Assembly (NCBI RefSeq): GCF_907164915.1
Contig: NC_061867.1
Coordinates: forward strand, 37,361,338-37,425,337
DNA length: 64,000 bases
Reading direction: 5' to 3'
Source of the DNA: Impatiens glandulifera
Lineage: Eukaryota; Streptophyta; Magnoliopsida; Ericales; Balsaminaceae
Of the stretch, positions 31,538 through 43,619 are shown piece after piece. The notes under the pieces are model-generated. The model had not been told where the DNA came from. It ran no database searches and saw nothing but the letters and a program-made list of their open reading frames with translations. How positions within the stretch are numbered: position 1 is the first letter of the stretch; each line of letters begins with the position of its first letter. A program made the translations under genes and the position numbers.

Positions 31538-33270
31538 TAAGATTTATAAACTATGATTTTATTTAACTAGAAACAACAAACATAACAGTTTCATTGGTAA
31601 TTTTTTTTAATCAAATTTATGAATGGAAATAGTAACAATTTAATAAATGATTAAATAATTAGTATTGTAATTGTTAAGATGATAGATGAAAATAATTTGA
31701 TTTTGATGGAAAAAATAAATAATTTCACTTTTATATATCTTTTACTTTGTTCTGTAACGTCTTTCATTCTTTTAAATTTCTTCATCTATCCTTCCATTTT
31801 TTTAGATTCACAAATGATGGGAGAGAGATTTTAAAATTTTTGTCTGATAAAATTAACTTAATAGATTCATTTAATTATAAACTTAACCAAAGTTAAATGT
31901 ATATTGTATAAATTATACAAAAATATCTTTTATTTTTTTATTTAATAAAAACTAAAAAGTATTTAAAAAATAAAGAATGTGTATATAATTAATTATCAAA
32001 CTTCGTCTAGATGTTAAAATGGGTTTTTTCTCTTGTAATTCTACATCAATAAATATTTGTATTTATAATTATTTTATAATTTATATAATTATATAATAAT
32101 ATATTTAAAATTAATTCTTGATATATTTAAATAAAAATAAATTAATCTGATTTAATTATTTATTTTCTTTTTATATTAATATATATTTCTCCCTCCATAT
32201 TTTTTAAATAATTTTTTATTTTGATTAAAATAATTTTTTATATATTTATTAGATACAATATTATTTTAATTTTTTTTTCTTAATTTAATATTTTAAAATC
32301 TTATATTTTTTCTAATTTATATATACATAAAAAAACATTATTTTTATTAATTATTTTATAATTTATAATTATATATTAAAATTAAAAACTATTTTCACCT
32401 CAATCTCTAATTAAAATTTTTAATTAATTTATTAAAAAATAATAATTTGTATATCTTCTCTTTCCATCTTTATTATTTATATAATTTATTTATTTTATCT
32501 TTTATTTGTTTATTCATTAATAAATATTAAATATATATATATATAATTATAAATTTAATTCATCAATCACATTTATTAAATGTAATTAAATGAAATTAGG
32601 AGTGTGAGATGTTGTCTGGATATTGAGAATATGTGGTTGAGTTTAGGGTTATATTCATATGATATATTGATATGTTGATATGTGAAAGGTTATGATTCAA
32701 GTATAGCTCATTGATTTGATTTATATGCTTTAGAATGGTATCAAAAGAATAGTAGTTGAGGTAAAATAGTTATGCAATTAAAATTGTGCAATGGTCTTTG
32801 AATAAATCTTGAAAAATAAAAAATTTAAAATAAATAATATATTATAAATTTGGGATAAAAATGTATGTCTAGATTATAAATTGTGTTTAACTTAATTTTT
32901 TTCTTTATTTATAAAATTTAGTTTTATTATTTTTTTTAATTTAAATATATTCATTATTATTAAAAAAGATTAGAAAGAGAAGAGAAAATAAAAAATAAAA
33001 CTAATTATATTGGGATGTGAATTTTAATATTTATTTAGATGAAAAATTAAACTAAAAAACTGTTTCAAGTAATCAATTTTTTTTATTAGGTTTAATTTAA
33101 TTTTTTTGACATATTAAGATAACTTAAGTGACAAGATTAATTTATAAAAAACTTCTAACTAGAACATCTTAATTTTAAGTTAAAGTTGATGTCATAACTA
33201 TGTATAACTATTAATTTACGTTTTTTTTTTTAATTTCATACATTGTTCAATTGCAGATTTGAAAACGATT
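31538..33270. other. Very AT-rich intergenic sequence
   Basis: Long A/T runs and short TTATTAAT words, with no coding frame, LTR or inverted ends that I can define. Around 32600-32760 GC rises slightly without a recognisable gene. Confidence 0.4.
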
Positions 33271-33274
33271 TATT

Positions 33275-33571
33275 TTTTACAACTATTTTAATATAAGAAA
33301 CTTCAATTTCAACAATATTCTTATTAGAAAACTAACATATTTCTTTTAATGGGAAATATCTTATATTTGTTAAAGAAATAATTAATTTATTAATAGAAAA
33401 AATCTTATATTTGTTAAAAAATAATTAATTTATTAATAGTAAATAACTTTCCTACTTTGTTCAATACAAATTTGGAACTATTTATTTTTTATTAAATTGC
33501 AACTAATATTCCTCTAAGAAAACAACCTATTTCTCTTACTGGGACATATCTTTAACAATTTATTAATAGAG

Positions 33572-33613
<42 letters not shown>

Positions 33614-34980
33614 TAAAGAAATAATTAATTTATTAATAGAAATTAACTTATATTTATTAAAAAAATGATTAATTTAAACTAAATAAAAAAAATATGATGA
33701 ATTATCCATTTGGAAACAATAGTCTAGCTACTATTTAAAGAATTACATAACATTATCACTACATTAAATTTTTTTCTTAAATTAATCAAAACCATAAAAC
33801 TATGGTGTACCACTTTAATTTTCTTCTTCTTCAATATAAATATAAATATAAATATAAATATAAATATAAATATAAATAAATAAATAAATATATATATATA
33901 TATTTATTTAACCGTTAAAAAAAATCAATGATTATAGTTAATATTATGTTAATACATCTTCGTATAACGTTTAATGAAAAAACTCAAGATTTTAACACAA
34001 ATGAGAAATATTACTATAGTGCATTTTTTCTCAAATCTTAATTTTTAACTTTTTTTTTCAAAAGAACTCAATAGGTTATTAATTAATTTATTCTTTTTTT
34101 TCTAAAGAAAATAATTTATTCTTCTTAATAATATTTTTATTCTTATGAGTTATTTGAAATTATTTGTTAATAATATATTATATAATCAATCATTATTATT
34201 TATAATAAGATTTTTAAAATCACCAATTAATATAATAAAATATTAACCAGCAAAAGAATAAAGATTTTGATAATATTATTTAATAATATATAATAAAAAT
34301 CATTAAATTTTACATTAAAAACTAATAAAAAAATCTTCAAATAAGGCCTAAATTTATCATGTTTGACTTCTTTTTTTAAAAGATAATCATCCTATGTAAC
34401 TTTCTTTATTTTTATCTAAATTGATAATTACACCTATTTTAATATAAGAAACTTGGTTCAATTTCAACAATATTCTTATTAAAAAACTAACATATTTCTT
34501 TTAATGGGTATATTTGTTAAAGAAATAAATAATTTATTAATAAAAAATATCTTATATTTGTTTAAAAATAATTAATTTATTAATAGTAAATAACTTTCTT
34601 ACTTTGTTCAATACAAATTTGGAACTATTTATTTTTTATAATTTTTTTTTATATACAAACTTTAAATTACAACTAATATTCCTCTAAGAAAACAACCTAT
34701 TTCTCTTAATGGGATATATCTTTAACAAATTATTAATAGAGATTATTAAAGAAATAATTAATTTATTAATAGAAATTAACTTATATTTATTAAAGAATGA
34801 TTAATTTAAACTAAATAAAAAAAAAATGATGGATTATCCATTTAGAAACAATAGTCTAGCTACTATTTAAAGAATTAAATAACATTCTCACCACATTAAA
34901 TTTTTTTCTTAAATTAATCAAACCATAAAACTATGGTGTACCACTTTAATTTTATTCTTCTTCGATATAAATATAAATAA

Positions 34981-35039
<59 letters not shown>

Positions 35040-35575
35040 CTTAACCGTTAAAAAAAATCAATTATTATAATTAATATTATGTTAATACATCTTCTTATAA
35101 CATTTAATGAAAAAACTCAAGATTTTAACACAAATGAGAAATAGTACTATAGTGCATTTTTCTCAACTCTTAATTTTTAAGTTTTTTTTTTTCAAACGAA
35201 TTCAATAGGTTATTAATTAATTTATTCTTCATTTTTCAAAAGAAAATAATTTATTCTTCTTAATAATATTTTTATTCTTATGAGTTATTTAAAATTATTT
35301 GTAAATAATTTATTATATAATCAATCATTATTATTTATAATAAGATTTTTAAAATCATCAATTAAAATAATAAAATATTAACCAGCAAAAAAAAAAATAT
35401 TTTGATAATTTTATTTAATAATATATAATAAAAATCATTAAATTTTACATTAAAAATAATTAAAAAAACTATTTAAATAAGGCCTAAATTTATCATGTTT
35501 GACTTCTTTTTAGAAAAGATAATCATCCTATGTAACTTTCTTTATTTTTATCTAAATAGATAATTACATATTAAA
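33275..35575. repeat. Tandem duplication of about 1.15 kb
   Basis: The block starting TTTTAATATAAGAAACTT with CAATTTCAACAATATTCTTA (33304) is repeated at 34459. The block ending AAGGCCTAAATTTATCATG, then GATAATCATCCTATGTAACT, occurs at about 34343 and 35479. The offset is about 1,155 bp at the start and about 1,136 bp at the end. Differences are mostly indels in (TA)n, (ATAAAT)n and poly-A tracts. There is no coding content. Confidence 0.85.
33836..33890. repeat. (ATAAAT)n microsatellite
   Basis: About seven copies of ATAAAT run into ATAAATAAATA and then (TA)n. The equivalent point in the second duplicated unit (about 34965) has only one or two copies. Confidence 0.9.
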
Positions 35576-35925
35576 TTTTTTGAAAAGAAAAGATATTATA
35601 TATATATATATATATATATGTTGTCGTTGTATTTTAAATAACAAGTAACAAATTGACTGAAAATTTGAACATTTTCAAACATAGAAAATCACTCAAGGTA
35701 ATTCCATTATATTATTACTTTCAAAGATATCTAACTATATATTAGCTTACAAATTTATTTCTTGCTCAATTATGGTTCTTGTATATTATTTTTACATAAG
35801 AGATAAATTCAAATTTATTTTTATATATGTATAAGGTTTTCTAATTTGTATTAAAAGTCGATTCTATTGAGGAACACAATCACATTACAACATCTTGAAC
35901 CCTAAATGAGTCGAGAAACTAATGG
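35576..35925. other. AT-rich sequence before the TOPLESS-like pseudogene
   Basis: A (TA)n run lies at about 35598-35620. No N-terminal TOPLESS exons (LisH/CTLH region) are visible here, so the pseudogene is 5'-truncated. Confidence 0.45.
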
Positions 35926-38126
35926 TTGCGCGTGTGCAGAGAAAACGTGGCGTTGTCTGCATATGAAGACACAAGTGTATCTCGTGCAAAATTGATGATA
36001 AATCTCAAAAAGCTCGTAGAAGATAACCCGATTTTCATCAACAAGCTCACTTTTCCTAACTTAAGGTCAGGAAGAATTAAAACTTTAATGAATCAAAGGT
36101 ATGTAATAGTTAGAAACATGTTTCGAATATTAGATTATGTTTTATGTTTAAATTTATCATTCTAAATACATTAATATATATATAGTTTGAAATGGCAACA
36201 TGAGCAATGTAGGCATCCGAGCCCAAATCTAGGGTTCATGAGTTTAACCATTAATCATGTATGCCCCCCTCTAGCTCCGGCGATTTCACTTCCATCTCTT
36301 CCTCTTGCTCCGGCTCCACTCGTTGCTCTCCGTGATAGGGCTATGCCTAATTATGCACCAATAAGGGTATGTTAACAAAGTTTGAATTATATAAATATGT
36401 ATACCATTGAATTAATATTAATACATATGATAGCAATTATATGTTTAACATGATCTTCAATAGGGTACTAAGTTTAATCTAGTTCCAAGAATACTTAGAG
36501 TTGGACAATCTTACACGTCTTATAATGTATATATAATTAATCAAGTTTATATAATTATACATGTTTATTTTACACTTTTGTTCGACATGATGTCAGGCCC
36601 GAGTTAGTGTGTTCATGCCCAGAAGTGGTATTGTTAATGTACCAATGATGGAAGATGTAACAGAAATAAATCATACATTAATAATGCCTCAACAAATTAC
36701 TAAACCAGACCAATGTCTGATTTTTACTTTGCCCGACATTGGCAATGGTTCTACCATCAAGGTATTTTTTGTTTTTTCATTTGTATCGAAATGTTATTAT
36801 TATTGTGGAAAAGAAATATTTACAATTTATTATTATGTATAGGTTGGTAAACTTATGTATACAAATGAACAATGCGGACTTTTGGCACTTACCACAACTG
36901 AAAATCATAAGTATTGGAAGTGGTCGGAAAACAGAACAATGACCAATGCAATTCTTGGACTTTCGCAGCCAAGCATTAGTACTAGTGGTACTCTGAACTA
37001 TGAGGCTGTCGTTTCTTCTTCGACTATTACGAGGAATATTGACTGCTACTTGTTATGCTCTAATGTAAGAAAACTTTCATTGTCTAGTGTAAAACATTTA
37101 GTAGTTTAAACAAACACAATTATTGATTATTGACTAATTTTACAGGGGATGAATACTCTAATGAGACCTCAGCCTGATTCAACATTTACAGTTTATCATC
37201 CACACAACAAAAACATAATATTGTCTGGAATACAAGAAAGGCATATCGATGTTTACAATGTTAGGATGGACGCGGTAATGAAATAGTGGTGAATTTTCGT
37301 GTTTGACATTTTGTTTTAATAAAAAGATTAAAAATGGTTGATATATATCATGATGTGTTGTTATTGTGGATAGGTACAAATGACAAGTAATTTGACATAA
37401 TGTTTGTTTTGTTTCTTCATTAAAAAAAATGCATTTGTAGTTAATTATTAATATTATGATATTGGCAGCTTTGTTTCTGGAGTTAATTCCCTCATTTTAC
37501 AACTCTCGGTTGATGAGGAGGCTCCTCAAATTGGGGAAAAGAGTGTCGAGTTCCACACTGACAAAATCCACATTTGCATGTCATATGATATGCATCTCGC
37601 AATATTTGACATCTTAATGATGACTCGTTACTTCAGGTATTTAAAAACAAAATAAATAAATAATTTATGAAAGATTAATTATAAGCTTTTCTTATATGAT
37701 TTGTCGTGTTTAGTGGTTTCCCCAAGGGACTCTCCCGTCGCCGATATCGGGTGAAGTCAAGTACTCGTCGGATTGCATGATGATTTACACATCCTTTCGA
37801 GATGGGAACATTGGAATATTCGACTCCAACTTAAGAATAATATGTCGTATTGCACCCAATGTTTACCTGCACACAACTCTATTGGAACGGTAAACTTTTT
37901 AATTTTTTCATGTAACAATAATAACTAGACATTATTACTTATGATAAGAATATTTTATTAATTCTTAATTTGTAAATATGCAGAGATGAACATGAATCAG
38001 TTGTAATGGCCACTAATTGCCCATCAATTTGCGATTGGATTGAGTGATGGCTCGATCAAAATCATAGAGCCTAAACCAACAAGAAGACATGGGAGGAGTA
38101 TCTTACCGGTGATCCGAACCGCATAG
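35926..38126 (+). pseudogene. TOPLESS-related corepressor pseudogene, eight exons kept
   Basis: TOPLESS proteins are nuclear corepressors with an N-terminal LisH/CTLH domain and WD40 propellers. Exon 1 (about 35938-36098) reads RENVALSAYEDT and KLTFPNLRSGRIKTLMNQ, joining through AG|T to exon 2 (36186-36366), SLKWQHEQCRHPSPNLG. Exon 3 is 36597-36761 and exon 4 is 36843-37064 (LMYTNEQCGLLAL, YWKWSENR). Exon 5 is 37146-37274 (FTVYHPHNKNIILSGIQERH, DVYNVRMDA). Exon 6 (37469-37636) starts LCFWS and then has TAA. Exon 7 is 37714-37889 (FPQGTLPSPISGEVKYSSD) and exon 8 is 37984-38126 (HQFAIGLSDGSIKIIEPKP). GT-AG sites sit at the family's positions. The first propeller is largely missing, one exon near 37378 is reduced to a few codons, and frameshifts occur in exons 6 and 8. 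It is a decayed gene copy with introns, not a processed one. Confidence 0.8.
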
Positions 38127-40000
38127 TTCCAATCAAGATCTAATATCCATGCATTTTCAATGAATAATTTAAACAAAGCTTTTGTTTCTCATTTTATTAT
38201 CTTTGGTTATCACATTTTTTCAAATTTTTAGTATTTATTTACCTTAATTTGGAGAATTAATTTGCTTGCATGTTCAAAACATTGGATTTTGGTATTGTTG
38301 AATTTGATTATTAAATTTTTCATTTTTTGGTATTTATTTACTTTAATTTGGGGAATTAATTTGCATGTTCAAATCATTATACTTTTCTTAGTTGTTTATG
38401 TACTTGGATCATTTCCAAATATTGATGCAAGTTAGTGGGTCATTTTGGTCACAACTGTTTTTGGAGATAAATAATTGGCATCACCCATTTTTGTATTGAA
38501 GAAATTAGAATTCTCATCAAGGACAAAACAGTCATATTTAAAAATTGAATTAAAATATTTGATTATTTTCCCCCTCGCTGTGATGTGACTGTGATGTGAT
38601 GGAAACCTGGGGAATCCCATAACAGGATCCTAATTGGTATTGAAGGATCCAAAGCATTCCATACTTCCATTCCACATAGGAGAGTTAAAGATGCCTTCTT
38701 GTGAAAATATTTTTTGCTTTAGATTTTTCATTTAGATGTTTATTAAATTCACATTTAAAAGCTTAATTTAGTCTTACAAAACTTCAAAAATGTAATGTTA
38801 TAGCTTACATGTTTAAAGTATTTTTGGAGTTTTACCATGTTAGGAAATCTTTAAACGAGATGGAGCTTGGGTATTTATATTCAATTGAAGTTTTGATTTT
38901 TTTTTAGAATTTTTTATTCTTGGGATTAACCTTCCATTTTTTCCTTTGATTGAATTCTAGATGGTTATCAATCAATTTCATAGAAAAAAAATACTTAGCA
39001 AACATAAGCTGTGACATAAATATTTTTTAAATTTGAATTTTGAACACATTTTTTATATGTCCAATTTGGGTATGTGTTGCTTTTGTGTTGGTTCGGTCAT
39101 AAGACTTGTGCGTTTTCATCCTCTCTTTTTTTATATTTTTCATAGAATTTTGTTAGGAAATTTTTTTATTAATAACTTTTTCGTTTAAACTCCAATTGTA
39201 ACCCTTCTTAAATCATTGCGTATTTATTAATTAAATGATCAAATCCAATTAAATAAATGAAACATTTATAAAATGAAAATAACAATTGAATTCATATAAT
39301 GGTCTACACCCTCCATCTAAATATTTATAATTTATCTTAATTTTTATATTTGAGGATTAAAACGATGATCTTAATTGTTATAATAGTAATGTTATTCAAA
39401 AGTATTCACCATAGTGACTCAAAAGTTGACTTAAGAGAAAAAAATATCACAGATTTAATTCACGCACTAGAAGCGCTTTAAATGATAGCGGTTGCATATA
39501 TGTGGGATGTCATATTAGTTTGATTTATGCATTAATTTTAAATTGTTTAATTAAGTTTCAATCATTCTGATTAGTTAGAATATATTGTAAAAATCTTTTG
39601 TATCTATTAGCTTATTATATAACGATTTGGATCTTGGTGTGAAATAAATGGGTACAACACATATGAGTTCGTGTGGGTAAACCGTGGATCGATTTAAATA
39701 AAAAAATCGAAAACGACTTTTTTTATTCTTTTTTATCATTTCTCTCCTTAACTATATTTTTTGTAAGTAGTGAATTTAATTATTAATGAATGAAATTAAC
39801 CTTTTCTTATATTAATAAAATTTTTTATTTAAATAATAAATAAAATTCAAAATTTATTTAAAATAAAGATTTTTTATTGATAAATCATCTTTCAATTAAT
39901 TATTGAAATATAATGTTATTACAAAGAAGTTTTTAGTGATGATGGAACATAAAAGAAAAACAACAGCGAAAATTAAAATTGCAGACAGTGCAACTTAATT
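38127..40000. other. Intergenic sequence with no assigned gene
   Basis: AT-rich with no coding frame of note. The 62-codon minus frame at 38432-38620 has no family features. A direct repeat of ATTTATTTACCTTAATTTGG (about 38231 and 38332) is the only visible structure. Confidence 0.4.
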
Positions 40001-41256
40001 TGTGGGTTATAACCAAGATTTAGTATTATTAAATTGTGAACTAGTATTATTAAATTGTGAATGAGAAATTAAAATTTTAGAGTAAAAGTTAAAGTTGAGA
40101 TAAAATGGGAGTTGAATACTAATATTAAGTAGGAATTAGGGGGTGCAATATCTATGTGTCACTTGGCAGTCATGCAAAGAAAGATGGGTGCATGGTCTTT
40201 TACCCATTTCTCTCTCTTTTGTTAGGATTATCTTCTCATCTACTTTTCTTGTTCTTCAACCAACAGCCCTCTCCATCTTTATTTCAATTGAATTTCTTTT
40301 TATCTTCTTTAAAGTTGAAGTCTACAAAGTGAGTTACAACGGGAGGAAGCACCCAACATATCTACAGGAATTTCAGGTAAGTGGATGTATATACATTTGG
40401 TCTTTAGGGCTCTACATTCAAGAGTACTAAGGATAATTTGGACGAGGTAAGTGACAAGTAGTTTTAACGTTAGATGATTCTTATGTTGTGGCTATGTAAT
40501 GTGTAGAAAGACAAGATATATTAGTATGTGTAAAATCATTAAGTGTGGGTAAGATTAAATTGATGCATGTTAGGTTCCTTCCACTTAGTGGATGCATGTT
40601 ATTTTTCTTCACTAAGAAACTTAGTGGATGCATGTTATGTTTCTTCCGCTAGTCAGATGCACGTTATGTTATGTATTGCCTACTTTTGCTAAACCCCCTT
40701 AACCTATGTTAAGTAAAAAGTAAATTAAATAAGAAGATGTTATCATGACTCATTATGTGCAAGTGTATAGATGTATTTTACATCACTTACTTAGCATTAG
40801 GCTAATAGTTCAACTTTTGATGTAGATGAGGATGTTAAATCGCATTCTGATGTTTAAAGTGTAGTCGAAGATAAGTGATCGTGAGGAGATTTTGTCCTTG
40901 GCAAGGCTTATAGACCTATAGAATATGTCAAATAAATTATTTTAGTAGTTGTCATAGTAATTGACAACTAGATTAAGTAAAGATATTTTGGGATTAGATT
41001 TTGTAAGAAATAGACAATCTCGTTATGTTATGATCTGGAAAACTGTAAGACAATTAGAAGTATAACTTATGGGAAGTTTGAATGTTTTTAATTTTCTTCT
41101 TGAGAGAATTAGAGGATAAGAGTGAAGAGATATGACAAGAACAAGAAAGTTTCAAAAACATTTATTTTATAAGTAATATTTACCAAACCTACAAGTTCTT
41201 TTAAAAATATTTTTATACTAAATGTCGAGTCTCGTGACGATCTTTGGGTTGTTACA
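40001..41256 (+). repeat. 5' LTR of the gypsy element
   Basis: Collinear with the 3' LTR. It starts TGTGGGTTATAACCAAG (the 3' LTR has TGTAATAACCAAG) and ends GGTTGTTACA. It contains a short tandem segment, TTAGTGGATGCATGTTA (about 40587-40637), present three times here counting variants, but fewer times in the 3' LTR. The 95-codon frame at 40143-40430 is not a gene. Confidence 0.85.
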
Positions 41257-41278
41257 ATTATGGTATGAGAGCACTCTG
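41257..41278 (+). other. Primer binding site of the gypsy element
   Basis: Directly after the LTR end the sequence reads ATTATGGTATGAGAGCACTC, close to TGGTATCAGAGCA, which pairs with the 3' end of initiator tRNA-Met. Confidence 0.75.
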
Positions 41279-41397
41279 GTTTTAAAAGCGATTCTATAAA
41301 CTTCCAGCCAGCACAAAATAACCAAACTAGAACTCTTCATCAACTGAAAGTATATACCTTTATCTTTGATTTTTAGAATTTCAATTATTGTTTAATT

Positions 41398-42200
41398 ATG
41401 CCCAAGAATAAAAGGAATTGTCCTAACAACTTATATAAGGGATGGAACTTAGAGATGATTATATTCAGTGACTAACATCACTGATAGATATTCAATCTCA
41501 ACTATTGACGGAATTTATAAACCGAGGAGGAAACGGACAAGGGAATGCTCCACCTGATTCATGTGGGGAAAGATTTAGGCGATTAAGGCCTCCTTCTTTT
41601 GATGGACAGTCTTTGGATCCTACTCATGCTGAGGAGTGAATCCGAAAGATTGAAAATATGTTTGACTATGCTCAAATGGAGGAAGCTCAGAAGGTTCCTT
41701 GTATAGTATTTCACCTAGAGAAAGACGTCAGTTTCTGGTGGGAATCAGTTAAGCCCACAACTAATGTAGGAGGAATGACGTGTGGGCAATTCAAGACAGC
41801 GTTTTATAATAAGTATTTTAGCCGAACAGTCAAGATTACAAGATGTCAGAGTTTACCCAACTGTGCCAAACTGAATCAGTGGCAGACTACGACAATTTGA
41901 GTCATTATCTCGGTTTTCAAGTCACTTAGTAGATAAAGAGGAAAATAAAGTGTATCAATTTGTCCAAGGACTAAAGCTAGAAATCAATAAAGGGGTGAAG
42001 ACTGCTAGAATTGATGATATGCTATATTAGAAAGTTATTGCTAAGGCCTTAGAGCTGGATGATATTGAGATGAAGATGTAGCAACAACGAGATTCACTAA
42101 AGAAGTTTTTTAGAGAAGTAAACTGACAACAACTAAACTAAGGGTGACAGCCACAAAAAGGAGTAAAAAGGCCAAGTGAGGCGGTGAATGACTAGGATAA
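41398..42200 (+). pseudogene. Gypsy gag (retrotrans_gag), broken
   Basis: The ATG near 41399 opens MPKNKRNCPNN, and frames then shift. The conserved block RFRRLRPPSFDGQSLDPTHA is followed by a stop, then IRKIENMFDYAQMEEAQKVP, FHLEKDVSFWWESVKP and FKTAFYNKYFSRTVK (ORF 41658-41900). After another stop come VYQFVQGLKLEI and IAKALELDDIEM. This is the capsid domain of Ty3-type Gag. At least four stops interrupt it. Confidence 0.8.
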
Positions 42201-42207
42201 AGGCAAG

Positions 42208-42740
42208 CGGCCACAAGGATCCCATTTGGCTTCTATATGCCCTATTTGTAAGAGGCCACATTCGGGGGAGTGCAGACTATTTACAAGGAGATGTTTCAGG
42301 TGCAACAAAGAAGGGAATCAGGTTAAAGACTGTCTAATGTCAGATCGAAGGCCACCACGAGATTCTCCTATGATCTTCACCCTAATTGAAGAGAAAGATG
42401 AAGCACATCCATCTGTTGTCTTTGGTAATATTCTTATATGTAATTTTTTTGCTTATACATTGATAGATACAAGAGCCACTCATTCCTTTGTGGTAAGTAA
42501 TTATGTGACAAAGTGGAACCTAGAGTTTAAATCAGCCCATAGAAATTATAGTGTCATACTCCCTTCTAGGGAGTCGTTACATTCCAATCAAGTACTAGAA
42601 GGAGATATAGTGTGCATTGGCGGTCGAAAGCTATATGCAAGTTTAATCATAGTCAATATCAAGGGATATGATGTGATTCTGGGAATGGATTGGTTGTTCA
42701 GGCATTACGCAACTATAAATTGTAGAGATGAGGTAGTAAA
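42208..42740 (+). pseudogene. Gypsy zinc knuckle and aspartic protease, cut by copia C1
   Basis: This frame has an RNA-binding knuckle CFRCNKEGNQVKDC, in which the expected Gly-His is changed to Gly-Asn. The retropepsin-like domain follows: YTLIDTRATHSFV, where the catalytic D-S/T-G-A reads D-T-R-A, then GYDVILGMDWLFRHYATINC. Loss of the Gly after the catalytic Asp-Thr should abolish activity. The frame stops at the copia C1 LTR. The downstream protease sequence resumes at 49284 after the duplicated GTAAA. Confidence 0.85.
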
Positions 42741-43238
42741 TGTTGGAATTAATTAAAATAATTACATAATATTCTTAAATCATAAACTATAATACCCTAG
42801 ATCTTCATTCTTGTTCCTGCGAGATGAAAGACAAAAGCAAAATATATATACATGGATCCTTAAACATGATTAAATGAGATGGTCTTCCAAAAGGGCGGAA
42901 ATCCTTTAGCCTTATTTCTCCAATAATGGGGATTCAGAGAGAGAAAGAGCGTGTGATAAAAATAAGTTCGTTCTTATTTTTTATCAACCAACCTCCCTTT
43001 TATATATTTCTTCTGCCTTTTGGGGACCATAACCGTCATAACTGCCTCATTACGCTAATTTCTAATTTGGCCCCTCATCAAATTAGAAATACCGCAAGGT
43101 ATCCACAATTTAACATTCATAACAATAACGTCCTTAAGTCAAATCTCAAACATCCTTAGATCACATAATATTGACTTATTATAATCAATGACCATATATA
43201 TTCATTTAAATATATAAATCTCCCTTTAAATTCTAACA
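42741..43238 (-). repeat. 3' LTR of copia C1
   Basis: It starts TGTTGGAATTAATTAAAAT and ends TTTAAATTCTAACA. The adjacent inner sequence, read on the minus strand, is TATGTCCAGTGAGAGATT, a purine-rich tract. An apparent 77-codon plus frame inside each LTR is shared by both copies and has no function I know. Confidence 0.9.
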
Positions 43239-43619
43239 ATCTCTCACTGGACATATATATTTAAAAAATGAATAATATATCCTTATTGTGCACAGTATTG
43301 TCATCGATTTCGAGAACATTAATAATCTCGTCCATTAATCATATTAACAAGGATCAAGGTGGTCTTCATTGTATCAATCAAAACTAAACCTTCAATGGTC
43401 ACAAATATCAATATGACATAGATTAATCAAGAATTTGTGGCATGAAAAATTACGTGTAAGGTGATCTATTCATGTCAATTTTCAACTGGTCCTACCTTAA
43501 CTTTAGTGAGATCAAACTTTAACTTTATTGTACAAAATGCAATAAACCGTACAATACTTTATCTGATCAGAAACTAAATTACATAAATATTCATAAAACA
43601 AGCTGAAAGACAACTGAAT

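Noticed and set aside
36597..37110. Possibility that the TOPLESS-like exons form an intact gene
   Set aside because: There is a stop right after LCFWS in exon 6, frameshifts in exons 6 and 8, a missing exon near 37.3 kb and no N-terminal exons.
42926..43159. 77-codon ORF repeated at 48971-49204
   Set aside because: The pair is simply the two LTRs of copia C1, so the duplication is not independent evidence of a gene.
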